Below the pieces are notes generated by a model. That model was not told the origin of the DNA. It searched no databases and worked only from the letters and a program-made list of their open reading frames with translations. Source: Mesolinea sp040772305 (lineage in GTDB: Bacteria > Chloroflexota > Anaerolineae > Anaerolineales > Anaerolineaceae). Taken from it: 64,000 bases of DNA. The translations under genes were made by a program, and so were the position numbers. Below are positions 8,115 through 16,651 of the stretch, one piece after another (within the stretch, counting starts at the first letter, position 1; every line of letters begins with the position of its first letter). The stretch covers positions 62,001-126,000 of the forward strand of contig JAXGYK010000002.1 of assembly GCA_040772305.1 (NCBI GenBank). The letters run 5' to 3'.

Positions 8115-9515
8115 CTATTGTCCAATTAGCGGCAATTCCGGAAGCAGGATGCTTGCCTGAACCTGCAAGTCGAGCCAATCTCCCGTTGCGATAACTGGAA
8201 CATCCAAAACTGTGCTGGTATTGGGAGCTGCCTCATGGAGTGTTGCAATCCCTCCACCTGTTATTTTTCCATGGCTATTCCTAAGCAATACGTGCACCTG
8301 GGCTTCGTGAACAGGCAGATTGAGATTGTTGACTACTGTTACGCGAACTAAAGCATTGGGTGGCTCTGCAACCAAAATAGCCTGTGCTGGGTAGAGTGGG
8401 TTGTAAGCGATAGCGTAGCTTCCAAATTCACCGGGCACTATAGTGAGGTCTTCATAGGCTGGCGTGCAATCGTTGGGGATGTAAGCATTTGGAACGGCAA
8501 AAGCAAACTCCTGCAAGGGCCAAATTACAGGCAGGTAGGCATTGTAGCTGGCACAGACCATCTCATTTTCATCTACAACCGTTACGTTGTACCAGGTTTG
8601 TCGCAGAATCTGTTCACTTCGATTGCGCAAGATAGCTCCGCCGGACAGCTTGCGTTCCTGGCTTACAGTAAATCCGGAACTTTCCGTGTGGAGGGTCTTC
8701 CACCAGGCTCCGCCCTCCAGCGAGGCAGAATAGGGCCCCAGGTGGGCGTAGAGCTCAACACGAGCCGGTGCCTGGGTCCAGGTAACCGGACAGCTGATGC
8801 CTATCGTACGCAGTTCGGGCAGGAAGGCTAACTCGCTTCTTCCCCCTCCGATGATTTCTCCATGATAGTTATAGACAATCGCGTGGATAGCAACTTGCGT
8901 ATAGGTTAAGCGATCCAGGTTCTCCAGCCAAGCTGTTGCAAGATTTTGCTCGCCGCTGAACCAAGTTTGATCGCTCATCACAAAAGGCTGACGGTAATTG
9001 AGGTTGTTATCAGCAATTGCATCCCCAAAGCGCAGTTCGACCTTCTTCACCTCTGTAGCTGGTTGCAGATGTATTAACTCAACAAAACCGGTTAGTTCCC
9101 GGGGAAAGACGTATTTTAAAAATCCCGATGCAGTTGCTAATAATGTTCCATTGTTGTCTATCGCCAGCACCTGGTAATTTGCATCGCGCAGGATAGTTTT
9201 TTCCAGGATGTTTTGTATTTTTGCCAGTACAGTCAGTTCCTGACCATTTTGGATGTACTGTAATTCGACAATCTGTAGCGGGCTGGGAGCAAGCAAATTG
9301 GGCGTGGGTGAGGGAATTTGTGGTAAAGCTGCATTGCCTGTATCAGTTAAAACGGTGCTTGCAGTGCTTGAGGTAAGGCTTTGGGGTGAAAGCGGTGTTG
9401 CGGTGGGATCAGGAAGGAGAGCAGGCTGGCTGCAGCTGCTCAAGAGCATACTTAAAACCAGTACCCCTAGTAGAAGCCCAGAGAGGGAAGCAAATGGTTG
9501 CCAGGTGCGTATCAT
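8115..9515 (-). CDS. Secreted lipoprotein of unknown function with FxLYD-like repeats
   Basis: From the ATG at 9515 this is a 466-residue protein. It has a signal peptide, a lipobox ending LSSC, then a Thr/Pro/Ser-rich spacer (TATPLSPQSLTSSTAST) typical of Chloroflexota lipoproteins. The mature part is beta-rich with repeated units of the kind 'V.V.D..G.....' (LAIDNNGTLLATASGF, IVYNYHGEIIGGGRSEL, VTVVDENEMVC, LLRNSHGKITGGG). These look like FxLYD or similar Ig-like domains. Function is unknown; a cell-surface role is likely. A TTG 24 nt upstream is in frame but would put charged residues before the signal peptide, so I prefer the ATG. Transcribed alone. Confidence 0.7.
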   Translation of the reverse strand: MIRTWQPFASLSGLLLGVLVLSMLLSSCSQPALLPDPTATPLSPQSLTSSTASTVLTDTGNAALPQIPSPTPNLLAPSPLQIVELQYIQNGQELTVLAKIQNILEKTILRDANYQVLAIDNNGTLLATASGFLKYVFPRELTGFVELIHLQPATEVKKVELRFGDAIADNNLNYRQPFVMSDQTWFSGEQNLATAWLENLDRLTYTQVAIHAIVYNYHGEIIGGGRSELAFLPELRTIGISCPVTWTQAPARVELYAHLGPYSASLEGGAWWKTLHTESSGFTVSQERKLSGGAILRNRSEQILRQTWYNVTVVDENEMVCASYNAYLPVIWPLQEFAFAVPNAYIPNDCTPAYEDLTIVPGEFGSYAIAYNPLYPAQAILVAEPPNALVRVTVVNNLNLPVHEAQVHVLLRNSHGKITGGGIATLHEAAPNTSTVLDVPVIATGDWLDLQVQASILLPELPLIGQ

Positions 9516-9634
9516 CGGCTTAAGTATACTGCCTTGCAATCTGCTAAAACATCATGCGATTTTCCATTGCAATGCAAAAACGGTACTAAAACAAGTCCGA
9601 TAAAAACTGTAAAAAAGCGTTGAATAGATTGATA

Positions 9635-9718
9635 TAGGGCGAGTGGGGGTCGAACCCACACAGTGTCTCCACCGACGGATTTTAAGTCCGTTGCGTCTGC
9701 CTATTCCGCCATCGCCCC
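9635..9718 (-). tRNA. tRNA-Leu (anticodon UAA)
   Basis: On the minus strand the acceptor stem GGGGCGA pairs with TCGCCCT, U8 follows, and the D-arm contains GGCAGACGC. The anticodon arm is ACGGA-CTTAAAA-TCCGT, giving anticodon TAA. A long variable arm (GGTGGAGACACTG) and the T-arm GTGGG-TTCGACC-CCCAC complete a class II tRNA. The discriminator base is A. The CCA end is not encoded. Confidence 0.96.
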
Positions 9719-9933
9719 GGGTGATTTGCTATTTTACCTCAGCAAACTAAAGTATAGAAGGGTAATAAAACAGAATTGTGCCAGTTGGTCTTAAATTAAT
9801 CTCCCATTTTCGTCTAATGCTGGATACTTGCGTACCTGTTTATAAACATTTTAACCGAAGTGGAGCAGACGCTTCCGTGGAAGTATTATTGGAAAGTAAA
9901 ATAGTGAAGATATAAAAAAGCCCAAACTTTGAA

Positions 9934-9978
9934 CTGCACCCCGAAACTTGGACAATAAATCCAAGATCGGAGGTGCAG
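9934..9978 (+). promoter_or_regulatory. Stem-loop at IS left end that hides the orfA ribosome-binding site
   Basis: The 19-base arms at 9934-9952 and 9960-9978 pair at 7 consecutive positions at the base (CTGCACC with GGTGCAG) and 6 near the loop (CTTGGA with TCCAAG). A small internal mismatch region separates them. The GGAGG of orfA (9969-9973) lies in the 3' arm. Any transcript reading in from outside would contain the full hairpin. This is the layout expected for protection against transposase expression from external promoters, as known in other IS elements. Confidence 0.55.
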
Positions 9979-9983
9979 TTTTT

Positions 9984-10493
9984 ATGAGCAAATTCAGCAA
10001 AGAGGAAAAGGATAAAGCCCTCGAAATACTAAAAGGTGGTCTAAGTCTGGCTGAAGCATCAAGACAGACTGGGATCAGCGAGCGAGAACTTAGGCGGTTC
10101 AGACAAATGAGCGAAAGGTGGGGTTCTGAGGACTTTCCTCAAGCGCGATATAACTGGAGAGCGGAAGAGAAACTGGCAGTTCTTGAGTACATGGAAGCCA
10201 ATCATCTTGGCTACACGGAAACGGGGGTACACTTTGGTATCAAAGGCAGTTCCACAGTATGGGTATGGGCTGAGCGATACCGGAGGGAAGGGATGGCAGG
10301 ACTGGAAGGGAAGAGACGGGGCAGGCCCAGGAAATGGCGGCCGCCGGATGAGACGATGACGCCGCTGGAGAGATTAGAAGCAGAGAACCTTTATCTTCGA
10401 GCGGAGAACGCCTACCTAAAAAAATTGAGTGCCTTGATTGCGGAAATGGAAAGGCAAGAGCGAGAGCGCAAACAAAGATTATCTCGCAATTGA
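9984..10493 (+). CDS. IS150-type transposase OrfA (DNA-binding subunit)
   Basis: The 169-residue OrfA has an N-terminal helix-turn-helix (MSKFSKEEKDKALEILKGG, then ASRQTGISERELRRF). A second HTH lies around residues 50-95 (KLAVLEYMEANHLGYTETGV..). A C-terminal leucine-zipper-like helix (LERLEAENLYLRAENAYLKK) carries the frameshift site. The ATG at 9984 is chosen because GGAGG lies 10 nt upstream; the longer upstream frame lies within the terminal repeat. Its stop overlaps the orfB start. Confidence 0.9.
   Translation: MSKFSKEEKDKALEILKGGLSLAEASRQTGISERELRRFRQMSERWGSEDFPQARYNWRAEEKLAVLEYMEANHLGYTETGVHFGIKGSSTVWVWAERYRREGMAGLEGKRRGRPRKWRPPDETMTPLERLEAENLYLRAENAYLKKLSALIAEMERQERERKQRLSRN
10418..10424 (+). 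promoter_or_regulatory. A7 slippery heptamer for programmed -1 frameshifting (OrfA to OrfAB)
   Basis: The orfA codons CTA AAA AAA form an A-AAA-AAA heptamer at 10418-10424. The -1 frame is open from this point straight into orfB (KIECLDCGNGKARARAQTK.. to the orfB start) with no stop. A -1 slip therefore yields the OrfAB fusion transposase, the standard IS3-family arrangement. Confidence 0.8.
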
Positions 10494-11320
10494 GGCAAGA
10501 ATACCCATTGGCATTGCTTCTGAAACTGGCTTGCCTTCCCAGGAGCAGTTATTACTATAGTCTTGAAGTTCTCCAGGCTCCGCCGAAGCACCAGGCTGAA
10601 CGAGAGGCCATTCGTGCTATTTGTACGCAGCACCGGGGCTGTTATGGTTATCGCCGGGTTAGCCTGGAACTGCGCAATCAAGGTTATAGGATCAATCACA
10701 AGCTGGTGATGAGCTTGATGAGAGCAGAAGGCCTGAGCTGTCAATTGAGAAAAAAGCGCTATCGCTCTTACAAAGGACAGATGGGCAAGATAGCCCCTAA
10801 TCTGCTCAACAGGCAATTCCAGGCGATGCGTCCCAACCAGAAATGGGCAACTGATGTGACCGAATTCAAAGTCTTGGGCAAGAGGGTCTATCTTTCTCCC
10901 ATTCTGGACCTCTTCAACGGTGAAGTGGTCAGTTATAGTGTGAGCCAATCCCCTTCCTTTGCAGCTACGATGGAAATGCTCAAAAAGGCTTTTGAGCAAC
11001 TGCCTGAAAAGCTTGACCTGATCCTGCATTCAGACCAAGGATGGCAGTATCAAATGAAACCCTACCAAAGCTTCCTGGCAGAAAAAGGTGTCCGTCAGAG
11101 TATGTCCAGAAAGGGCAATTGCTATGACAATGCGGTCATCGAAAACTTCTTCGGTTTGCTGAAGACAGAATTCTTTGAAGGCAAATCATTTGCTTCTGTC
11201 GAACTGTTTCAGAAAGAACTGGTTGCCTGGCTGGATTATTACAACAATATCAGGATCAAGGCTAAACTAAAAGGACTGAGCCCTGTGGCTTACAGGACCC
11301 AGTCTTATCTCGCTATTTAA
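10490..11320 (+). CDS. IS150-type transposase OrfB (DDE integrase catalytic domain)
   Basis: The frame is 276 codons in the -1 frame relative to orfA. It shows an HTH_21-like N-terminal segment (HRGCYGYRRVSLEL) and an rve-type DDE core. The first Asp is in WATDVTEF, the second in LHSDQGWQY, and the Glu in NAVIENFFGLLKTE. A free-standing start would be the TTG at 10490 overlapping the orfA stop (TTGA), but the main product is likely the frameshifted OrfAB fusion. The C-terminus (LDYYNNIRIKAKLKGLSPV) is typical. The frame appears intact, so this element may be active. Confidence 0.93.
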   Translation: MRQEYPLALLLKLACLPRSSYYYSLEVLQAPPKHQAEREAIRAICTQHRGCYGYRRVSLELRNQGYRINHKLVMSLMRAEGLSCQLRKKRYRSYKGQMGKIAPNLLNRQFQAMRPNQKWATDVTEFKVLGKRVYLSPILDLFNGEVVSYSVSQSPSFAATMEMLKKAFEQLPEKLDLILHSDQGWQYQMKPYQSFLAEKGVRQSMSRKGNCYDNAVIENFFGLLKTEFFEGKSFASVELFQKELVAWLDYYNNIRIKAKLKGLSPVAYRTQSYLAI

Positions 11321-11398
11321 TTTCTGTCCAAAAATCGGGGTGCACTACAACTTATGGGAACTTTAGTTCGTTAAATGAGAATTTGCAGGTGAAATGAA

Positions 11399-12317
11399 GT
11401 GCATAAAATCTTAAAAGATTTTTTGAAAATTGCGGGGATTACATCAGGTGTACTTGTGTTTCTTATTGGCGTCCTTGCCATATATCATCAAATCGCATTA
11501 AAAATAGAAGCGAAACAAATAGTTCCTAACGGTAGGATGGTTGATTTAGGCGATTACAGTGTGCATGTCTATACTGAAGGTGAAAATGCAAATGCTCCAA
11601 CGCTGGTCTTTTTATCCGGTTCCGGTACTGTAGCGCCCACATATGATTTCAAGCCACTGTACAGCTTATTGTCTGACGAATACAGGATAGCAGTAGTTGA
11701 AAAGCTGGATATGGATATTCAGATATTATCGATGTAAAGCGTGATCTTGCTTCTACGGTAAACGAGGTGAGAAATGCACTCTTGGGAGCAGATATCAAAG
11801 GGCCGTATCTGCTAATTCCGCATTCTATGTCGGGATTGGAAGCAATCTACTGGGCACAAAATTTCCCGAATGAAGTATCAGGTATTGTCAGTATCGATAT
11901 GGCTGTGCCATATAGCTATGATGGCTTTGATTTCGGAAAACTTAAGGCAGATGCTGAGATGGGGCGAAATATCTTTAAAACTTGGACTCTTGAGAATACC
12001 CGGGATATATCCGCTCAATAAAAAAACATTAAGTGACACAGAAGTAAGACAGCAGAAACTGCTGATGTATCGGAATGCCGTTAATCTTGACTATATAGCT
12101 GAGAGCAAGGCAATATATCAGAATGCGCAAACAGTAAAAGCGGGCGGTGCAATTTCTTGTCCGGTAATGATGTTTTCCTCCGACGGAACCGAGACAATCC
12201 CATCTTGGATTCCGGCACAAAAGAGATTCTCGGAAGAAAATAGTGACACAATAAGATTTTTTGATTGGCGGACATTACCTTCATTATTACAAGATTAATG
12301 AAATGGCAAAAGCATAA
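11399..12317 (+). pseudogene. Alpha/beta hydrolase pseudogene (three frameshifts)
   Basis: One protein is spread over three frames. Part 1 (from GTG 11399) has a membrane anchor and GENANAPTLVFLSGSGT. It continues after a shift near 11703 into KAGYGYSDIIDVKRDL and the nucleophile elbow LIPHSMSGLEA. A second shift near 11985 leads to LRIPGIYPLNKKTL. A third near 12262 leads to GGHYLHYYKINEMAKA, ending at TAA 12315-12317. The catalytic Ser and the C-terminal His are recognisable, so the ancestor was a membrane-anchored serine hydrolase of a type common in Firmicutes. It lies 50 bp after the IS150-type element and is A/T-rich. Sequencing indels are a possible alternative for some of the shifts. 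Confidence 0.85.
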
Positions 12318-12545
12318 AACTATTTCTTGAATAAATTAGCAATTCCTGCACTTTTTAAGAGTTTATTTTTACGGTAAGGGGTTATATATTTACTTAAAAC
12401 ATAATCTTCAAAAACGGAGTTCAAAAAACCTTTCCATTTTGGTTTTTGGATTAAGATTTACATTCTTTTGGAAAGATGTGTTGGCTTGAGTCTAGCTCTT
12501 TGTCTCAAGCTCAACGCGCATGAAACTGCCTTCAGAAATCATTAA

Positions 12546-12584
12546 GGGATCATGTTTCTGACATAAAAGCAGAAACTTGATCCC
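12546..12584 (-). terminator. Terminator-like hairpin downstream of SDR gene
   Basis: GGGATCATGTTTCTG (12546-12560) pairs with CAGAAACTTGATCCC (12570-12584), with one T-T mismatch in 15 pairs and a 9-base loop. It lies 10 bp beyond the SDR stop codon. The downstream T run on the minus strand is weak. The adjacent stretch 12318-12545 shows no gene. Confidence 0.7.
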
Positions 12585-12593
12585 ATTGTCAAA

Positions 12594-13388
12594 CTACTTT
12601 ACTGTATAAGGCAGCCCACCACTTGCGATAATATGAGCACCTGTGATCTGGTCTGCCAAAGGAGAGCAAAGGAAGGCAACAACTTTTGCGATATCATCCG
12701 GCTCCTCAAATCTTTCAAGGATTAACCGTTTACGATAAATTTCTTTTACATCTGCTGCCAACATTCCTCGTTTTTCACCTTCTTGCACCCACTCTGCTTC
12801 CATCATTTCGGTGGCTACGTCGCCTGGACCAACAGCATTTACTAGAATATTTGGTGCAAATTCCTGAGCTGCTACTTGTGTCAATCCGATAACCCCAAAT
12901 TTGGCGGCACAATATGGGCCAAAATTTTTGGTCGTACAATTCATCTGTGCAACATAAGAACCAATATTGACAATCCTGCCCCATTTTTGTTTCATCATAA
13001 TGGGTGCTGCTCTTTTCATGCACCAGAAGGTAGCCTTGGTCATAATATCTAAATGGCGGTCATAATCTTCTTCTGTACACTCCAAAATAGGACGATACAT
13101 TGATATTCCAGCATTATTTACCAATATGTCTAACCGACCAAAATTTTCCATCAAGGACTCAAATATCCGATCAATTTCGGATGTTTTAGAAATATCGGCT
13201 GGTAATGCGATCGATTTCCTTCCTATTTTTTTAACCTCATCTACCGTTTTTTGTGCGGTTTCAGCATTTAAATCATTTACTGCAATGTCTGCGCCATGAG
13301 CTGCTAGACGCAGGGCGATCCCTTTTCCAATTCCTCTTCCTGCTCCAGTAACTAGTGCAACTTTTCCTGAAAAGTCAAAGTCATTCAT
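12594..13388 (-). CDS. SDR-family oxidoreductase (sugar/polyol dehydrogenase or 3-oxoacyl reductase type)
   Basis: This 264-residue classical short-chain dehydrogenase has a Rossmann cofactor motif TGAGRGIG (14-21), NNAG (91-94), and catalytic Ser144, Tyr159 and Lys163 (YCAAK). The aspartate in VNDLN at the end of beta-2 (about 39) favours NAD(H) over NADP(H). It lies 15 bp downstream of the FGGY-kinase gene on the same strand. This suggests a two-step catabolic module in which a polyol or hydroxy acid is oxidised and a keto-sugar phosphorylated. The exact substrate is not visible. A possible terminator follows at 12546-12584. Confidence 0.88.
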   Translation of the reverse strand: MNDFDFSGKVALVTGAGRGIGKGIALRLAAHGADIAVNDLNAETAQKTVDEVKKIGRKSIALPADISKTSEIDRIFESLMENFGRLDILVNNAGISMYRPILECTEEDYDRHLDIMTKATFWCMKRAAPIMMKQKWGRIVNIGSYVAQMNCTTKNFGPYCAAKFGVIGLTQVAAQEFAPNILVNAVGPGDVATEMMEAEWVQEGEKRGMLAADVKEIYRKRLILERFEEPDDIAKVVAFLCSPLADQITGAHIIASGGLPYTVK

Positions 13389-13403
13389 TTATTGTCTCCT
13401 TGT

Positions 13404-14894
13404 TTATTTATTACTTAGTTTTGGATAGACAGATTCAAGCCTGTCATAAATCTCTCGAGATACTTTATATAAGTCCTGATACACTGCGTGATTTTTAAAA
13501 TCCGGTTGGATAACTTCTGAGATTTGGATATATTTTTCAATTTCATCCCAGGAAGAAAATATTTCTGTTCCCATGCCAGCAACAAAAGCAGCACCAAGAG
13601 AAGAACCTGGATGCCCAGCAACTTTTTCAAGGGGCAATCCCAATACATCGGCGGTAATTTGCTTCCACAGTCTTGAATCGGCACCGCCATTGGTGACCCG
13701 TACCTTTTTGGGATACCAGTTATTCTCTGCCATTACATCCAAGTGATTCTGGAAAGCATATGAGATCCCCTCGAGAATTGCACGAAATATATGATTACTG
13801 TTATGTGACAATGTTAAGCCAACCAGAGTACCCCTAGCCAGCGGGTTATTGATCGGAGTTTTTTCACCAAGAAAATAGGGGAGTAAAACTAAACCATCTG
13901 ATCCAGGAGGCAATGACTCCGCAGCTGTGTCAAGTTCTCTATATTCCATATCAGGAGCAAAATTGTTTTTATACCACTTGATAATACTTCCGCTAGATGC
14001 CATACAGCCGTTGATCAAATATTTCCCGGGAATAAGATGAAAGTCTAAAAACAAGCGCTCTTCAAAACCAAGAATATCGGTACAATACAATATATCGCCA
14101 GCACCACCCAGTTTGATCAACAAATCCCCTTCATTTTTTACCCCGGCAGAAAATGCAGAAGCAATGTGATCTGCGCTTCCGGCAACAACCGGAATACCTC
14201 TAGCGAGACCGGTTTCTGCTGCAGCACTTGCTGTGACAGTTCCGATAATAGCTGATGATTCTTTTACCGAACACATCCAGCTAGGATCCATCTGGTAAAG
14301 GTCAAGCAGTTCCTCGTCCCACATTTTTGTGGATAAATTATATAAGCCGCTTTCCAAGGCCCAATTATGCTCGACATAATAATTGCCAGTCAGCCTGAAG
14401 TTGATGTAATCATAGGAGCCAAGAATATGAGCAACGTTTTTCATCACATCTGCTTCATGTTTCATCAACCAACTAATTTTTGGGCCAACACTTTGTTGTG
14501 TGATAGCACTGCCCGTTTTTTTCAGAATCACATTTTTATCGGTTTTTGAGCGAAACTCATTTACTTCTGCGACGACGCGGGCATCGTTTTGCTGGATCGA
14601 ATTTCTGAGAACTTGCCCTTCTTTATCCAGTATGATGACTGTAGGAACCATTCCGCTTACAGCAATGCCGGCAATTTGAGTAGCATGGATCCCTGCCTGC
14701 TGCAGGCACTCAGGTACTAGATCGCAAACATTTTGCCACCACTCAGAAGGATCTTCTTCAGCCCAACCGACAAACCGAGAATACAATGTGGCAGGTCTAG
14801 AAGCGCTAGCTAAAATACTTCCTTCATTATCAATTAAGATCATTTTTGTATTAGTAGTGCCAATGTCGATCCCCAGAAGAAAATTCTTAATCAT
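13404..14894 (-). CDS. FGGY-family carbohydrate kinase (xylulokinase-like)
   Basis: The 496-residue kinase has the two actin-like ATPase domains of the family. Hallmarks are the N-terminal GIDIGTTNTKMILID loop (phosphate 1), VGWAEEDPSEWW, the central GSADHIASAFSAG, and the C-terminal adenosine motif VRVTNGGADSRLW with GAAFVAGMG. The length is normal. It should phosphorylate a pentulose, hexulose or related sugar using ATP. It is cotranscribed with the SDR gene and divergent from a truncated DeoR-type regulator that probably once controlled it. The ATG is preceded by a weak purine-rich site. Confidence 0.92.
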   Translation of the reverse strand: MIKNFLLGIDIGTTNTKMILIDNEGSILASASRPATLYSRFVGWAEEDPSEWWQNVCDLVPECLQQAGIHATQIAGIAVSGMVPTVIILDKEGQVLRNSIQQNDARVVAEVNEFRSKTDKNVILKKTGSAITQQSVGPKISWLMKHEADVMKNVAHILGSYDYINFRLTGNYYVEHNWALESGLYNLSTKMWDEELLDLYQMDPSWMCSVKESSAIIGTVTASAAAETGLARGIPVVAGSADHIASAFSAGVKNEGDLLIKLGGAGDILYCTDILGFEERLFLDFHLIPGKYLINGCMASSGSIIKWYKNNFAPDMEYRELDTAAESLPPGSDGLVLLPYFLGEKTPINNPLARGTLVGLTLSHNSNHIFRAILEGISYAFQNHLDVMAENNWYPKKVRVTNGGADSRLWKQITADVLGLPLEKVAGHPGSSLGAAFVAGMGTEIFSSWDEIEKYIQISEVIQPDFKNHAVYQDLYKVSREIYDRLESVYPKLSNK

Positions 14895-14944
14895 TTTTTA
14901 TCCTTTATGAAAGTAAATCTAGAAAACGAATTTAAAAATGTTTT

Positions 14945-14959
14945 ACGTGAATTCCACGT
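14945..14959. promoter_or_regulatory. Inverted repeat, possible operator for the kinase-SDR operon
   Basis: The 5-bp arms ACGTG and CACGT are separated by AATTC, about 50 bp upstream of the kinase start. Its position is right for a regulator site; the identity of the binding protein is inferred only from the neighbouring DeoR-type gene. Confidence 0.35.
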
Positions 14960-15248
14960 CTGATAGAATTTGTCTATAAGTTCACTCCAGATAGGGAGAT
15001 CCCATGGTTCAACGTACTACAGTTTAGCATGTTTTCCTCCATAGTCCTGTCTTGATTTGTTGCTGATATCTCCTTAATCGATTTCCAATGTCATCAAATA
15101 CATAAAAAGAACCTGTAAGCTAGAATTTTCAACTGAAAACTCTCACCACGAGTGTCTCAAAAACAGTCATTTTGTAATAATTGAAGGGCTTTCCCCAACC
15201 TATTTATTAAATTGCTAAGTAGAATCAAGTAATGCATTTGTAAATCGA

Positions 15249-15261
15249 ACAATATTATTGT
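15249..15261. promoter_or_regulatory. Palindrome upstream of the DeoR-type gene, possible autoregulatory site
   Basis: ACAATATTATTGT is a 13-bp palindrome around a central base, 45 bp upstream of the regulator ATG. A/T-rich palindromes arise by chance in such sequence, so support is limited. Confidence 0.3.
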
Positions 15262-15306
15262 ATCATTGTAACAAACCCTTCACAGCAATTAATATAAGGT
15301 TAATTC

Positions 15307-15546
15307 ATGATTGAAAATCGAAACACATTTATTTTGAAAAAAATTAATGAAGAGGGGAAAGTTTCAGTCACTGAGCTAGCAAATGAATTAAATGTTTCTG
15401 AGATGACAATACGCAGGGACTTAATCGAACTGGAAGCAGAACATTTATTAAAAAGAGTTTATGGGGGGGCAATTAGTGCGACCGGTCGTAGTTATGAGCC
15501 TCCATTTATGATTCGTAGCGAATCAGAAGTTGAAGCAAAAGTAAAA
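15307..15546 (+). pseudogene. DeoR-family transcriptional regulator, truncated after codon 80
   Basis: The first 80 codons encode a DeoR-type winged HTH (VSVTELANELNVSEMTIRRD at about 20-39), followed by the family's KRVYGGA segment. At 15547, exactly on a codon boundary, the IS481-type terminus begins, and translation would run into IS sequence to a stop at 15604-15606. The whole sugar-phosphate-binding (DeoRC) domain is missing and is not found on the far side of the IS elements. The gene is divergent from the kinase-SDR operon and was probably its repressor. The remaining peptide may bind DNA without responding to an effector, or may be unstable. Confidence 0.88.
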
Positions 15547-16631
15547 TGTACTACTAGGCTTCTTTCTTTGCGGATTTCTTTACAAACAATTGTACTGTAT
15601 CCATAGGGCGGCGACCCATGTTGCGATACCCTTGGTGTGGACGTTCTGTGTTGTAATGGATCAACCATTGGTCCAGATCTGTCTGTAAAGCCTCCACTGA
15701 TTCGTAGAACTTGGTACGGAAGGCTGTCCTAAAAAATTCATCCAGGACAGTCCTGTTGAAACGTTCCACAAACCCATTAGTCTGTGGTCTCCTCACCCGT
15801 GTTGTACGATGCTCAATGTCGTTTAGGGACAGGTAAAGTTCGTAAGGGTGAGTTTCCTTTCCGCAGAACTCCCTGCCATTGTCTGTAATAACAGCAGTAA
15901 CCTCAAACCCAAGGGCTTGATAGAAAGGCAATGCATTGTTGTGCAAAACTGCCACCGCTGCTTCTGGTTGCTTTGAGGTATGCAGGAAACCAAAGGCAAA
16001 GCTGCCATATGTATCTACCACAGCATGTAGATACACTCTCCCCACCCCTTTGAGTACTCCAACATAAAATGTGTCTTGTGAGAGTAATTCACCTGGTTTG
16101 CTGCTCTCAACATGCCTTTCTCTGAAGCAGGGGTTGGCCTTTTCAATCTGTGCTACTTGTTCCGGAGTTAATTCAATGGCCTGTTGGGCGGCTCTCTCTT
16201 CCAGTTTCAACAGCCTTTCATAACGGCTCGCCATGCCATGTTTGATCAGTATGTTTTGAATCGTTGGTGAACTGATTGTGATCCCCTCAAGCTTGAGCAT
16301 ACTGCTCAACTTCACACATCCCCAGCTTGGATGATCCAGGCTAACACCAAGCAATCGTTCTACTTCCTCTGGCGGAGTAGTGAATGGGTGCGTCTTATGA
16401 ATTGGCGGCAGGTCTTTCAATCCCTCCAATCCATGTGTTTGAAAACGCCGTTTGTATTCGTAAAACTGGGTCCTAGATACATCCTTAATCCTGCAAGCCT
16501 CACTGACATTCCCCAGGGTCTGCGCCAGCTCCAGAACACTTAACTTATGCCGTGCTACTTTCTCTTCAGCTGTCATCGTTGCTCTCCTTTCCGTCTTCTA
16601 TTATATGTTAGGAGAGAAACCTAGTAGTACA
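15547..16631 (-). mobile_element. IS481-family element, copy 1 (about 1085 bp)
   Basis: The 12-bp terminal inverted repeats TGTACTACTAGG (15547-15558) and CCTAGTAGTACA (16620-16631) bound a single transposase gene on the minus strand. No matching target duplication is seen: the left flank ends GTAAAA and the right flank begins CTTGCTTTC. The left flank is the DeoR gene and the right flank is the inside of an ABC ATPase gene, so the element sits on a deletion or rearrangement joint. Confidence 0.88.
15554..16576 (-). CDS. IS481-family transposase (copy 1)
   Basis: The 340-residue transposase has an N-terminal helix-turn-helix (TLGNVSEACRIKDVSRTQFYE). A DDE integrase core follows, with Asp in LSQDTFYVG, Asp in VITDNGREF and Glu in NGFVERFNRTVLDEF. 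The C-terminal YNTERPHQGYRN segment is typical of the family. The frame is intact. It is about three quarters identical by eye to the transposase of the neighbouring copy 2 and is read in the opposite direction, so the two are related but distinct elements. Its stop codon lies within the terminal repeat. Confidence 0.95.
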   Translation of the reverse strand: MTAEEKVARHKLSVLELAQTLGNVSEACRIKDVSRTQFYEYKRRFQTHGLEGLKDLPPIHKTHPFTTPPEEVERLLGVSLDHPSWGCVKLSSMLKLEGITISSPTIQNILIKHGMASRYERLLKLEERAAQQAIELTPEQVAQIEKANPCFRERHVESSKPGELLSQDTFYVGVLKGVGRVYLHAVVDTYGSFAFGFLHTSKQPEAAVAVLHNNALPFYQALGFEVTAVITDNGREFCGKETHPYELYLSLNDIEHRTTRVRRPQTNGFVERFNRTVLDEFFRTAFRTKFYESVEALQTDLDQWLIHYNTERPHQGYRNMGRRPMDTVQLFVKKSAKKEA

Positions 16632-16651
16632 CTTGCTTTCTAAATATAAAA

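Larger units (their letters stand above)
9930..11349 (+). mobile_element. Complete IS150-type insertion sequence (IS3 family), 1420 bp, 4-bp target duplication
   Basis: Terminal inverted repeats are TGAACTGCACCCCGA at 9930 and its counterpart TCGGGGTGCACTACA ending at 11349. They resemble IS150-group ends. The 4-bp target duplication ACTT flanks the element exactly (9926-9929 and 11350-11353), so this copy transposed as a unit and has kept both ends. It carries orfA and orfB with a -1 frameshift site. The remnant at 5856-6048 is a second, truncated copy of the same element. Confidence 0.93.
14895..15306. other. 412-bp divergent intergenic region with candidate operators
   Basis: This spacer separates the kinase gene (minus strand) from the DeoR-type gene (plus strand) and has no credible gene. 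It is A/T-rich. Two palindromes stand out. ACGTG-AATTC-CACGT lies at 14945-14959, within the kinase 5' region. ACAAT-ATT-ATTGT lies at 15249-15261, about 45 bp before the regulator start. Both are sensible positions for binding sites of a regulator in this locus, but neither has been tested. Confidence 0.45.

Noticed and set aside
10412..11029. 205-codon minus-strand frame in the IS150-type element
   Set aside because: Antisense to orfB, which has clear DDE motifs; no independent support.
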